The notes under the pieces were generated by a model, which did no database searches, was not told the DNA's origin, and saw nothing but the letters and a program-made list of their open reading frames with translations. Of a DNA stretch of 64,000 bases, positions 1-8,696 are shown in pieces. This DNA is from Anaerolineales bacterium (lineage in GTDB: Bacteria > Chloroflexota > Anaerolineae > Anaerolineales > UBA4823), in assembly GCA_020060465.1 (NCBI GenBank), contig JAGVAD010000015.1:62001-126000 (forward strand), read 5' to 3'. Numbering within the stretch: position 1 is the first letter of the stretch; every line of letters begins with the position of its first letter. A program made the position numbers and the translations under genes.

Positions 1-1
1 T

Positions 2-805
2 CTGGAAAGAAAACCGCGCCTGGTGGCGGTAGGCTATGCTTCCAACGCGCTGGGGACGATCAATCCGGTGAAGAAGATCACGCGCATGGCGCATGAGGCT
101 GGCGCGCTGGTGTATGTTGACGCCGTGCAATACGCCCCGCACGGCCCGATTGACGTGCAAGACCTGGATTGCGATTTCCTGGTTTGTTCATCTTATAAAT
201 TCTTTGGTCCGCACGCTGGCATCCTGTGGGGGCGCTACGATCTGCTGGATAGCCTGATAGCATATAAAGTGCGCCCGGCTTCCAACCGCCCGCCGGGGAA
301 GTTCGAAACCGGCACGCAGAACCACGAAGGCATCGCCGGTGTGTTAGGCGCGCTGGAATACCTGGAGTGGGTCGGCGAGACCTTTGGCGACGTCTATCGT
401 CAGGATTACGCCGAGCGCTATTCGGGTCGGCGTTTGCGACTGAAGCAGGGCATGGCAGCCATCCGCGCCTATGAATATGAGGTCAGCCACCTGTTGTTAG
501 ACATTCTGGAAGAGACCCCTGGCTTGCGACTATATGGGCTGCGCGACCCGCGCCGGCTGGAAGAACGCGTGCCCACCTTCTCGTTCACCCTGCAAGGCTG
601 GCATCCGCGCCGTCTGGCCGAACGTCTGGCGCAAAGCGGCTTTTACGTCTGGGATGGCAACTATTACGCCCTGGCAGTCACCGAGCGGCTGGGACTGGAG
701 GGGAGCGGCGGCATGTTGCGCGTCGGTCCCGTGCATTACAATACGCTGGAGGAGATTCAACACTTTGGCGAGGCATTGGGGAAGATTGCAGCAGAAAACG
801 AATAG
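2..805 (+). CDS. Class V aminotransferase / cysteine desulfurase-like protein, 5'-truncated by the window edge
   Basis: A PLP-dependent fold-type I enzyme of the class V aminotransferase family. The reading frame is open from base 2, so the N-terminal part lies outside the window. The visible part has the PLP aspartate stretch (VYVDAVQYAPHG) and the Schiff-base lysine in SSYKFFGPHAG. The C-terminal small domain (TPGLRLYGLRDP, GNYYALAV, LRVGPVHYNT) is complete. The overall pattern is closest to the cysteine-desulfurase-like subfamily typified by VC1184, whose substrate is not settled, so true desulfurase activity is not claimed. No Fe-S assembly genes follow. About 275 bases separate it from the next gene; they hold a short palindrome at 860-869 and the response-regulator promoter. 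Confidence 0.85.
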   Translation: MERKPRLVAVGYASNALGTINPVKKITRMAHEAGALVYVDAVQYAPHGPIDVQDLDCDFLVCSSYKFFGPHAGILWGRYDLLDSLIAYKVRPASNRPPGKFETGTQNHEGIAGVLGALEYLEWVGETFGDVYRQDYAERYSGRRLRLKQGMAAIRAYEYEVSHLLLDILEETPGLRLYGLRDPRRLEERVPTFSFTLQGWHPRRLAERLAQSGFYVWDGNYYALAVTERLGLEGSGGMLRVGPVHYNTLEEIQHFGEALGKIAAENE

Positions 806-1021
806 AAAGACTGCCGCCTCCCCCTCAAGACAGCAGTCCTTCAAAATAAAGCCTGGTCCCCTCCGGAGGCCATGACAGGCTAGCGAAGTTGTCGGTGCAA
901 TCTCTTTTTGTACCGATAAGCTGGAATGATTACGGTCTTAATATACATGAATCAAGGTTGGTACGTAAATAGACAGACGACCGGGCGGCATAGGCATTTG
1001 TACTTTCTTAAACAATTTGAC

Positions 1022-1050
1022 TTGTTTCCAATCCAAATCTTTGGTATGCT
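1022..1050 (+). promoter_or_regulatory. Sigma70-type promoter of the response regulator
   Basis: TTGTTT at 1022-1027 and TATGCT at 1045-1050 are separated by exactly 17 bases. Transcription would begin about 1057, giving a short leader before the ATG at 1080. Assigned by eye from consensus match and position. Confidence 0.55.
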
Positions 1051-1079
1051 GAATTTACTATTTGGAGTTGTAGAGAAAC

Positions 1080-1760
1080 ATGTCTCCTAAAATCCACGTT
1101 GCCATTCTCGACGATCATCAGAGCATCATTGACGGTTATCTCTTTCGGTTGAGTCAGACCCCTGAAGTCGAAGTCGTTGCCACTTCGTTTTTCGCCTCCG
1201 ACTTAGAACGAATGCTTCAAGAACATCCGGTGGATGTCCTTATTCTTGACATTCAAGTTCCCACTTCTCCCGAAAACCTCAACCCCTATCCAATCTTGCA
1301 TGTCATCCCCCGTCTGCTGCAAAATTATCCTCGGCTGAATGTCCTGGTGATTTCGGTTCACAACCAGGCTGCTATGATAAGAAACGTTATGGAGGCAGGC
1401 GCTTCGGGCTATATCCTGAAAGATGACTATGCCTCCATCCAGCAGCTTGGGAGCATTGTCCGTTCAATCGCTTCGGGAGGCATATATCTCAGCCAGGAAG
1501 CTTACACCCAACTCGCGAAGAAAATGCCTGAGAGCAATTCCCTCACCTCTCGACAATTGGAAATCCTCTCGCTGTGTGCCTCATTTCCAGACGCGACCAC
1601 AGCCGAGCTTGCCAATCGGCTGGGAATCGCAAACTCCACCTTGCGCAACTTATTGTCGGAAGCCTATATACGCTTGAACGTTCGCAACCGCGCTGCGGCG
1701 ATTGCAAAAGCAAGACAACTGGGGATTATCACGCCGCCGCAACCACAGATTGAAATTTAG
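1080..1760 (+). CDS. NarL/FixJ-family response regulator (REC + LuxR HTH)
   Basis: A cytoplasmic two-component transcription factor of 226 residues. The receiver domain (about 4-125) has the acidic pair D11-D12, phospho-acceptor D57 in LILDI and the conserved lysine K114 in GYILKDD. A LuxR-type helix-turn-helix covers about 150-212 (LTSRQLEILSL, then TTAELANRLGI). The recognition helix reads IANSTLRNLLSEAY rather than the usual VSxxTVKxHxxNI, so DNA specificity may be unusual. Its likely partner is the HisKA_3-type kinase at 2409-4655. Between them, on the opposite strand, lies a broken prenyl-synthase gene whose stop overlaps this one by 4 bases. The arrangement recalls ComA in ComQXPA loci; that link is inference. 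Confidence 0.9.
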   Translation: MSPKIHVAILDDHQSIIDGYLFRLSQTPEVEVVATSFFASDLERMLQEHPVDVLILDIQVPTSPENLNPYPILHVIPRLLQNYPRLNVLVISVHNQAAMIRNVMEAGASGYILKDDYASIQQLGSIVRSIASGGIYLSQEAYTQLAKKMPESNSLTSRQLEILSLCASFPDATTAELANRLGIANSTLRNLLSEAYIRLNVRNRAAAIAKARQLGIITPPQPQIEI

Positions 1761-2327
1761 TCGTCTGCTGGAGGCGTATCCAGCATCACTTCCGGGTATT
1801 CCAGACCGATTGCCTCAAACATTTTCATAACGGGGCGGATGACTTCCTCGATCAGATTCTCCAGCCCTGTTCGCTGATAGAAATCAACTAAGTTCAGTGT
1901 CTCTTGGGCAAGTTTTCGTTTTTGTAGTAGAAGATGAATGCCATAGCTAACCGCCCCACAGCGAATTAATATACTCTGCGCTTCTCGCAGGCAGATTGGA
2001 TCCATTGACCTGTGACGTAGTTCCATAAATTTCTCTCTGTCGGGATGTTCCACAATTTGAGCGTATAAGATCGGCAAAGACGAACGCTCCTGTAGCCAAT
2101 CTGGACTGGCTGGCGTTTCCATCGCATCGTTTAAATCATCGTGGATTTGAACCATTTCGCCATAAATGTATCCGAAACGTTTGATAGCCTCTGCTTGATC
2201 CTTTGTGGCGCCTCCCAGCACGGCGCCAGCATACAAAGCGGCCCCGAAAAAGGGTGAGCTTTTCTCTCCTTTTCTGAACCAATCGCGTGGTCAAAATGTC
2301 CAAAGAATGGATGAACAGCACAAACAT
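1757..2327 (-). pseudogene. Truncated, frameshifted polyprenyl synthetase-like gene (ComQ-like?)
   Basis: The C-terminal half of an isoprenyl diphosphate synthase fold is clear. It has KSSPFFGAALYAGAVLGGA, where the family has its KTxxLF...AG helix, then the second aspartate-rich motif QIHDDLND. This frame is blocked upstream by a TGA near 2290. In the neighbouring frame an ATG at 2327, behind an AAGGAGG site, gives IHSLDILTT, resembling the family's (Q)LDL helix, so a 1-base frameshift near 2270-2290 would join the two. Even joined, the product is about 190 residues against roughly 300 for the family, and it lacks the first DDxxD motif. It is therefore probably non-functional. Position between a LuxR-type regulator and a ComP-like kinase suggests it was ComQ-like. 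Confidence 0.65.
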
Positions 2328-2408
2328 TAAGCTATAATTAGATGCCTCCTTTCGCTGGTTGTTCTTTCCGTCATATACACAATCCATCACAACAGGGAAA
2401 GCAGCGCC

Positions 2409-4655
2409 ATGAATCCTCGATCACGCTTCTGGTTGTTGGCTGAACATTCCATCACAATCTTTGTGTTCATCTTCCTGGTCGTTTTTACCTATGCCAGGTT
2501 CTTTGGAATCCCCTACGTCGGTTTTACTTTCAATCCTTCCGACGGAGAGGTGATCCAGGTGTTTGGCGATCCTTCTCCAGAGAACTCTTTACAGCCAGGC
2601 GATCAACTGCTCAAAGTTGGCTCGATTTCTTGGGGAGAATATCGGGGAAATGCGCGCCGCTCTTTTGTTGAAGGCCTCAAAGCAGGTCAGGTGGTCGAAA
2701 TACAAGTGTTGCGGGAAGGTCAGTTGCTCGCTATACCCTGGACGTTGCCCGGCCCCAACCCAAAAGAATTTCGGGATCGTTTGACCAACGTTTGGGTGCT
2801 GGCTTACATTTTTTGGCTGGCTGGCGCTGCCACATCTCTATTGGTCCGCCCTAAAGACGAGCGTTGGGTTTTGCTGATTGCCTTCAATTATTTGACCGCT
2901 GCTTGGCTTATTAGCGGCAGCATATCCGCCTGGCATGTCTGGGAAAGCGCCATTCTCTTCCGGGTTGTATTCTGGTTCTCCGTACCTGTCTATTTACATC
3001 TGCACTGGGTCTTCCCTCGTTCCCTGGGAAAAATTCCAATTCCCTTGATTTGGGGCGGCTATCTTGTCGCGTTCGGTCTAGCTCTCCTGGAATTTCTTCA
3101 GGTGTTGCCGCGCAACGCCTACCATTATGGTCTGATCTTGGCGGTCCTGGGCGTTATTGTCCTGCTTGTGATCCGCCTCATCAAACAGCCTGAACAACGT
3201 AGATGGGTTTGGCCGCTGATTGTAGCGCCAATGACGGCGCTGTTGCCGGCTGTAACGCTGAGCATTGTCAGCGTCCTGGCGGAGTATCCCAATTATTTTG
3301 GCGGCGCTTTACTGGCGTTGCCCATTATCCCCATCACATATTTTTATGTCATCTACCGCCGGCAGTTGGGCGAGCTTGAAGTACGCGCCAACCGCATCAT
3401 TTCTACGTACATATTCTTCATTGTCCTGGGCACGCTCCTGGCAACCATCCTCCCGTGGGTTGGAAAGAATGTCGCCTCTCGCCAATCTTCCGCCCTTTTC
3501 GCGGTTGTGTCGGCTTCCTTAACCAGCCTGCTTGCCGTGACCGCTTATCCCGGGTTTGAAAGGTTCGTGAGCCGACGAATATTCGGCGCGCCGTTGCCCT
3601 TAACCCGCCTCCTGGAAACTTACGCTTCTGAAATCGCCGCCAGCCTAGAAACCTCCAGGATCACCCATTTGCTGAAGAGTGAGATTTTGCCCAGCTTGAT
3701 GGTGCGCCAGTCGGCCTTACTGCTCCTGTCAGATGATGGGCGATTTCTCCCGCTCTACACCAGCGGCATTGACCTGGTTCAAGCGCCGCCCGTCCGCGTC
3801 ATGACAGATTTGCACAATCAGGAAGGAAAATATCTGCCCTCGCCTCCCCATCCTGGCGATCTCCAATGGCTGCGCATCTTCTTTTCGCTGCATACGAATG
3901 GGAAACTGCTTGGTTACTGGTTGTTGGGGCGGAAAGATCCGGATGATTTCTATTCTCAGTCTGAAATTTCCCTGTTGAGAGCCGTTGCAAACCAGACCGC
4001 GATCGCGCTGGTGAATGCTGCACAGTCCGAGCGGCTACGCCTCTACTATCAGGCGAATATCGAACGCCACGAAGAAGAACGAACATCGCTGGCGCGGGAA
4101 TTGCACGACCAGGTACTCAACCAGCTTGCCGCCCTGTCAATGAATACCGACCTGGTAAGCGACCCGGCCTTCTCCGAAAAATATCAGTTGGTCATGAGCC
4201 AACTCAGACGCATGGTTTCGAACTTGCGCCCCGCCACATTGGTGTTCGGTTTGAGAGAGGCTCTGGAGGAGTTGATTGACGATCTCGCGAACCGTGTTGG
4301 CGAGCAGATGATGATCAGCATGGAAATACCCCCTTCTGTGGCGCGTTACGATCCCAAAGTCGAAGAACATCTCTATCGAATTGTGCAGCAAGCCTGTGAA
4401 AATGCCGTTCGACATGCGCACGCCCAAACGATCTGTGTTTCTGGCCTGTTAGAGCCGAACAGGGCTGAAATTCTCGTCGAGGATGACGGCGTAGGGATGC
4501 CTGGACAGGGCGCGCTGGATTTCAATGCGCTGCTGGCGAAAAAACACTTTGGCCTGGCAGGGATGTTCGAACGTGCGGACCTCATCGGAGCGGTCATACA
4601 GATCGAAAGCGCTGCGGGCGTTGGAACCAGGGTAAGAGTGATCTGGTCTGTTTAG
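2409..4655 (+). CDS. Membrane sensor histidine kinase with PDZ, multi-TM, GAF and HisKA_3/HATPase domains (ComP-like layout)
   Basis: A 748-residue sensor kinase. One N-terminal membrane helix (about 10-30) is followed by an extracytoplasmic PDZ-like segment (about 40-115, with NSLQPGDQLLKVG). Then come about seven to eight membrane helices (about 125-380), a GAF-like domain (about 400-545) and a HisKA_3 dimerisation helix whose phospho-accepting histidine is H566 in RELHDQV. The HATPase domain (about 655-748) shows the N box ENAVRHAHA and the G box EDDGVGMP. A TATAAT at 2333-2338 is a candidate -10. TM-PDZ-multi-TM-HisKA_3 resembles Bacillus ComP. The cognate regulator is probably 1080-1760. 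The ligand is unknown, and no ComX-like peptide gene was found in the 80 bases left between the broken prenyl synthase and this start. Confidence 0.88.
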   Translation: MNPRSRFWLLAEHSITIFVFIFLVVFTYARFFGIPYVGFTFNPSDGEVIQVFGDPSPENSLQPGDQLLKVGSISWGEYRGNARRSFVEGLKAGQVVEIQVLREGQLLAIPWTLPGPNPKEFRDRLTNVWVLAYIFWLAGAATSLLVRPKDERWVLLIAFNYLTAAWLISGSISAWHVWESAILFRVVFWFSVPVYLHLHWVFPRSLGKIPIPLIWGGYLVAFGLALLEFLQVLPRNAYHYGLILAVLGVIVLLVIRLIKQPEQRRWVWPLIVAPMTALLPAVTLSIVSVLAEYPNYFGGALLALPIIPITYFYVIYRRQLGELEVRANRIISTYIFFIVLGTLLATILPWVGKNVASRQSSALFAVVSASLTSLLAVTAYPGFERFVSRRIFGAPLPLTRLLETYASEIAASLETSRITHLLKSEILPSLMVRQSALLLLSDDGRFLPLYTSGIDLVQAPPVRVMTDLHNQEGKYLPSPPHPGDLQWLRIFFSLHTNGKLLGYWLLGRKDPDDFYSQSEISLLRAVANQTAIALVNAAQSERLRLYYQANIERHEEERTSLARELHDQVLNQLAALSMNTDLVSDPAFSEKYQLVMSQLRRMVSNLRPATLVFGLREALEELIDDLANRVGEQMMISMEIPPSVARYDPKVEEHLYRIVQQACENAVRHAHAQTICVSGLLEPNRAEILVEDDGVGMPGQGALDFNALLAKKHFGLAGMFERADLIGAVIQIESAAGVGTRVRVIWSV

Positions 4656-5716
4656 GGGAGTGGATGCCAGATCAACGATAGAGCCATAGCTATCAGCGCC
4701 AACAGCGCCCCCACAGCCGCAAAAATGACGCTGATTTCGCTGGTTTCTTCGCGGGTGGCCAGGTAGGTCGGCAATCCGCGGAAGACGTTGTTCAGTTCAT
4801 CCGCGCTGGTTGCCGAATAATACTCGCCGCCGGTCATCGCCGCAATCTCCCGCAGCGTAGGTTCGTCAATGCTGCGGCGAAACCAGCCGCCAAATTGCGG
4901 GTCGCCGCCGAAGCCCTGTCCGCCGCCGAACCAGTTATCCATTTGGAGCTGATCGCCACAATCCATGATCCCGCCGTTCTCCGTACCATAGCCGATGGTA
5001 TAGATACGCACGCCGCGTACGACTGCCTGCTGGGCGGCTTCCAACGGCAATGGGCCGGCGTTGCTTGCCCCATCGGAGAGCAATACGATGATGTCCGGCG
5101 CATACGTTCCTTCGGGGACGGGCGTGGGTTGCGCCTCAATGGCAGGGTTTCTGACGCTTGGGGCGACGTTCTCATTCATTTCTGCAATCGCATCCAGGGC
5201 TTTCAAAATGGCGCTGCCGATCGCCGTGCGCCGTCCGGTGGTCAGAGCGGAAATCGCCGCCTGCAGGGCTTCCTGATCTGTGGTAGGCGGTTGCACCAAC
5301 TCTGCGAAACCGGCGAAAGCTACAATCCCAATCCGAGTGTTCGAGTTTTGTTTTTGTATGAAAGAAAGAGCAGCAGACTTGGCAACCTCCAGACGGTTGG
5401 GGCGAATATCAATCGAGCACATGCTGCGCGAAACGTCCATTGCCAGGATGATCGTCGCCTGACCGGTGGGTACCTGCACAACCGCGTAAGGGCGGCTCAT
5501 GGCAAGCGCCAGGCCTGCCAATGCCAGCAGGAAAAGAGCGAGCGGCAGGTAACGCCGAACGCGCGACATTTGCGGCAATGCTTCGCGCACCAGCATCAAG
5601 CTGGAGTAACGCAGCGCATAACGGCGGCGGCGTCTCTGCATCCAGAAATACGCTGCCAGGATCAAGGGGATCAACCCCAGTAAAAGTAGAAACCAGGGCC
5701 AGTGGAAACCCATCAT
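4652..5716 (-). CDS. VWA-domain membrane protein (BatA/BatB-like), second of two
   Basis: A 354-residue membrane-anchored von Willebrand factor A protein. Two N-terminal membrane helices (about 5-25 and 58-75) precede the VWA domain (about 85-310), whose metal-binding MIDAS motif is DVSRSM. A C-terminal helix (about 325-348) completes the usual Aerotolerance/Bat layout. It is the last gene of a MoxR-DUF58-VWA-VWA operon, a set thought to act as a chaperone or assembly device for envelope or metalloprotein complexes; the client here is unknown. The RBS AGGAGG lies only 2 bases before the first ATG (5716), so the second ATG (5713) is the likelier start. A Cys-containing, Gly-rich insert (MDCGDQ...GGGQGFGGD) near 255-280 is unusual. 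It overlaps the histidine kinase end by 4 bases, tail to tail. Confidence 0.9.
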   Translation of the reverse strand: MMGFHWPWFLLLLGLIPLILAAYFWMQRRRRRYALRYSSLMLVREALPQMSRVRRYLPLALFLLALAGLALAMSRPYAVVQVPTGQATIILAMDVSRSMCSIDIRPNRLEVAKSAALSFIQKQNSNTRIGIVAFAGFAELVQPPTTDQEALQAAISALTTGRRTAIGSAILKALDAIAEMNENVAPSVRNPAIEAQPTPVPEGTYAPDIIVLLSDGASNAGPLPLEAAQQAVVRGVRIYTIGYGTENGGIMDCGDQLQMDNWFGGGQGFGGDPQFGGWFRRSIDEPTLREIAAMTGGEYYSATSADELNNVFRGLPTYLATREETSEISVIFAAVGALLALIAMALSLIWHPLP

Positions 5717-5753
5717 AGCCTCCTGTTTTTGTAGAACGAGCCCGCCAGCGCCA

Positions 5754-6776
5754 TCATGGCAGACGATTGAACCATAAGAGAGAAAACGCGCCGCCGATCA
5801 AGAAGATCAATATGCTCACGCCAGCAAAGATGGGAGTGACCTCCGTTTTCTCTGGGCGGATGACCAGCTCAGGAGTGATGTTTTCGTAGATGGCATTTAG
5901 ATCTTGTTCGCTCTCGGCGTAGAAGTAAGCCCCTTGAGTGAGCTGTGATATTTGACGCAGCGTATTCTCGTCCAGTCGGGTATGAACCAGAAACCCTTCG
6001 ACTTCCAGCGTCGTTCCCGTTGGGCTGCCGACTCCAATCGTATAGATGCGCACGCCACGATCCATGGCAGCCTGCGCCGCCACGAGTGGATCCGGCGGAG
6101 CAGTGTTTTCGCCGTCGGTGAGCAGGACAATGACGGCTGAAGTGTAGCTTCCACGGGGCAAGGGCGTCGGCGTGGGCGCTGGGGTGGGGGTCGGAGCATC
6201 CGGCGCGATGGGGAGACTGTTGGGTGTTCCGGCGATGGCGTCGAGCGAGGCGAAGATGCCGTGCGCTAAGGACGTGCCGCGTTCAGGCCGCAGGCGGTCA
6301 ATCGTTGCCAGGACGGCCTGCTGATCGTTGGTCGGCGGCTGCACGATCAACCCGCTGTCGCTGAACGCTACCACGCCGATCTGCACCGTGGCAGGTTGTT
6401 GTTGCACAAAGCTGCGCGCCGCAGCTTTCGCCGCTTCCATGCGATTGGGCTTCAAGTCATCTGCCGCCATGCTGCCAGATACGTCGAAAGTCAGGATGAC
6501 CGTTCCTTCCACTCTGGGCAGGTTCACCACGGTTTGTGGGCGCGCCAGGGCGACCAGGAGAACGGATAAGCCGGCCAGAAACAGCACAGCGGGAAGATGC
6601 CGTTGGGCATCCGTCGCGCGTTTTACCATTCCGCTGAATAAGCCGGAAACGTTGCGGCTGGCGATCAGCCGTTGGCGTCGCTGTTGCTGGTAAATATAGA
6701 AGGCGACCAGCAGCGGGAGAAGAGCCAACGACCAGAGCATCCAGGGCCAGATGAATGACATCGCCGAACCCATCAC
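5754..6776 (-). CDS. VWA-domain membrane protein (BatA-like), first of two
   Basis: A 340-residue paralogue of the next gene with the same layout: an N-terminal membrane pair, a VWA domain with intact MIDAS motif DVSGSM and a C-terminal helix (about 315-335). A Thr/Pro run (APTPTPAPTPTPLPRG) near 195-210 interrupts the VWA domain between its beta strands, probably as a surface loop. Its ATG overlaps the stop of the upstream DUF58 gene by 4 bases, implying translational coupling. Alternative in-frame ATGs at 6773 and 6761 exist; GGCGGAAG before 6776 favours the first. Confidence 0.9.
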   Translation of the reverse strand: MMGSAMSFIWPWMLWSLALLPLLVAFYIYQQQRRQRLIASRNVSGLFSGMVKRATDAQRHLPAVLFLAGLSVLLVALARPQTVVNLPRVEGTVILTFDVSGSMAADDLKPNRMEAAKAAARSFVQQQPATVQIGVVAFSDSGLIVQPPTNDQQAVLATIDRLRPERGTSLAHGIFASLDAIAGTPNSLPIAPDAPTPTPAPTPTPLPRGSYTSAVIVLLTDGENTAPPDPLVAAQAAMDRGVRIYTIGVGSPTGTTLEVEGFLVHTRLDENTLRQISQLTQGAYFYAESEQDLNAIYENITPELVIRPEKTEVTPIFAGVSILIFLIGGAFSLLWFNRLP

Positions 6777-7672
6777 TTCCGCCGTTGCCGACGCAGCGCG
6801 ACAAAGCGCAGGATGGCGCGCACCAGGTCGCCTTCCGTCGAAAGCGACAACACATCCACGCCAGCGTGCTTGAACGCCTGGTTTAACGCCGCCTCGCGCC
6901 GTTGTGCGGCTTCTTTGAAGCGAGAGCGGAATTTTTTGTCATGAGTGTCCACGTACAACTGTTCGCCGGTTTCGGCGTCTTCCATCACAATCAGACCGAC
7001 ATCCGGCAACTCCACCTCGCGTGGATCCCACACGCGCACCGCGATGACTTCATGGCGTTGATTGAGCAGCTTCAGCGGTCGTTCCCAGCCCGGCGCGCTG
7101 ATGAAATCGGACACGATGAACACCAGCGAACGCTTCTTGAAGGCGTATAACCCACCTTCGATCAGCGGTTTCAGGTCGGTGAATGCGGCGCGCGGCTGGC
7201 GCGGTTGCCTGAGCAGTTCACGGATCAGGCGCAGCGCCTGGATGCGCCCGCCGCGGGCGGGGATCGTGCGCTCGATGCGGTTGTTGTACAACACTGCGCC
7301 CACGCGATTGCCATGCCGCGTCAGCAAGCGCGCCAAAACAGCCACGAAATCCGTCAATATGGAGCGCTTTTCGTTAGAGGCAGCGCCAAAATCCATTGAA
7401 GGACTGAGATCAAGCAGGAACCAGGCGATGATTTCACGGTCTTCGACATATTGACGCACATACGGCGTGTTCAGCCGGGCGGTGACGTTCCAGTCTATAT
7501 AGCGAATGTCATCTTCGGGTTGATATTCGCGCAGGTCGGCGAAATCTACGCCATAGCCGTAAAACAGGCTGCGGTAATCGCCTTGTAGCAGGCCATCCAG
7601 CCGGCGGATGACCTGCCAATCCAGACGCAGCAGGACGCGCTCAGGCGTTAATGCGGATGTCGGAGCGTTCAC
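6773..7672 (-). CDS. DUF58 domain protein (VWA-like, MoxR-associated)
   Basis: A 299-residue cytoplasmic DUF58 protein. The family signature is present: GxDFADLREYQPEDDIRYIDWNVTAR near 43-68, followed by a VWA-like fold with DLSPSM near 89-94. DUF58 proteins almost always sit beside MoxR ATPases, as here, and are thought to be adaptors between the ATPase and its VWA-protein clients. Its start lies 32 bases inside the moxR gene and its end overlaps the next VWA gene, so the four genes are tightly coupled. Confidence 0.92.
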   Translation of the reverse strand: MNAPTSALTPERVLLRLDWQVIRRLDGLLQGDYRSLFYGYGVDFADLREYQPEDDIRYIDWNVTARLNTPYVRQYVEDREIIAWFLLDLSPSMDFGAASNEKRSILTDFVAVLARLLTRHGNRVGAVLYNNRIERTIPARGGRIQALRLIRELLRQPRQPRAAFTDLKPLIEGGLYAFKKRSLVFIVSDFISAPGWERPLKLLNQRHEVIAVRVWDPREVELPDVGLIVMEDAETGEQLYVDTHDKKFRSRFKEAAQRREAALNQAFKHAGVDVLSLSTEGDLVRAILRFVALRRQRRK

Positions 7673-8636
7673 GTAAAGGCACCACCGGTATTGGAATGCG
7701 GTCGAAGATGCGCTTCAACAGATCGTCGCCGGTCACGTTGTCAGAAAGCGCCTCGTAGGAAAGCACAAGACGATGCCGCATCACGTCCAGCGCCATATCC
7801 AACACATCCTGCGGCAGGGCGTAGTCGCGCCCGCGCACGAAAGCCAGCGCCCGCGCCGTCAGGATCAGGTTGATGGAGGCGCGTGGGCTGGCGCCATACA
7901 GAATATAGGGCTGCAATTCGCCCAGGCTGATCTCCTTTGGCTGCCGCGTGGCGGTCACCAGACGCACCGCATATTCGATTAAGGCTGGATCCACATACAC
8001 TTGATCGGCTTCTTGTTGCAAGGCGACCAGTTGTTCGGTGGTCAGCACCTTTTGCACTGCTTGCAACGCTCCGGTCATGCGCTCGACGATGACAAATTCT
8101 TCGGTTGCATTGGGATAGCCCACCAATACCTTGAGCATGAAGCGATCCACCTGCGCTTCGGGCAGAGCGTAAGTGCCTTCGGTTTCGATGGGGTTCTGTG
8201 TGGCCAGCACCAGGAAGGGGTTGGGCGTCTTAAACGTTTCGCGCCCGATGGTTACCTGGCGCTCTTGCATCACCTCCAGCAGCGCGCTCTGCACTTTGGC
8301 AGGGGCGCGGTTGATCTCATCGGCGAGCAGCAGGTTGGTGAAGACCGGCCCCAATGAAGTGTTGAATTCGCCGGTTTTTTGATTGTAGATGCGCGTGCCG
8401 ATCAAGTCCGCCGGCACCAGGTCGGGGGTAAACTGGATGCGTTTGAACTCGCCGCCGATTGCCTCGGCGAGCGTCTTGATGGCCATGGTCTTGGCCAGGC
8501 CGGGTACGCCTTCTACCAGAATGTGCCCGCGCGCCAACAGCGCCACGATCAGGCGCTCCAGGAGATGGTCTTGCCCTACGATGATCTTCTTCACTTCGTA
8601 AAGCACGCGTTCCATCGGTTTTGCGTTTTGATCCAT
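7641..8636 (-). CDS. MoxR-family AAA+ ATPase
   Basis: A 331-residue AAA+ ATPase. The Walker A-like loop is EGVPGLAKT (the GxPGxxKT form typical of MoxR), Walker B is LLLADEINRAP, sensor 1 is VLATQNPIE and the lid domain follows with GASPRASI. The ATG has a good RBS (AAGGAGAAAACGG). It is the first gene of the MoxR-DUF58-VWA-VWA operon and probably supplies the ATP-driven remodelling step. Specific targets cannot be read from the sequence. Confidence 0.95.
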   Translation of the reverse strand: MDQNAKPMERVLYEVKKIIVGQDHLLERLIVALLARGHILVEGVPGLAKTMAIKTLAEAIGGEFKRIQFTPDLVPADLIGTRIYNQKTGEFNTSLGPVFTNLLLADEINRAPAKVQSALLEVMQERQVTIGRETFKTPNPFLVLATQNPIETEGTYALPEAQVDRFMLKVLVGYPNATEEFVIVERMTGALQAVQKVLTTEQLVALQQEADQVYVDPALIEYAVRLVTATRQPKEISLGELQPYILYGASPRASINLILTARALAFVRGRDYALPQDVLDMALDVMRHRLVLSYEALSDNVTGDDLLKRIFDRIPIPVVPLRERSDIRINA

Positions 8637-8696
8637 CCGTTTTCTCCTTAAGGGGAAATTCGTTCTACAGTTGAGCCAGGTTGATGAGCGGCGCAG

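Noticed and set aside
4895-5683. 262-codon plus-strand frame inside the VWA gene
   Set aside because: Antisense shadow of a gene with clear VWA motifs; no family resemblance.
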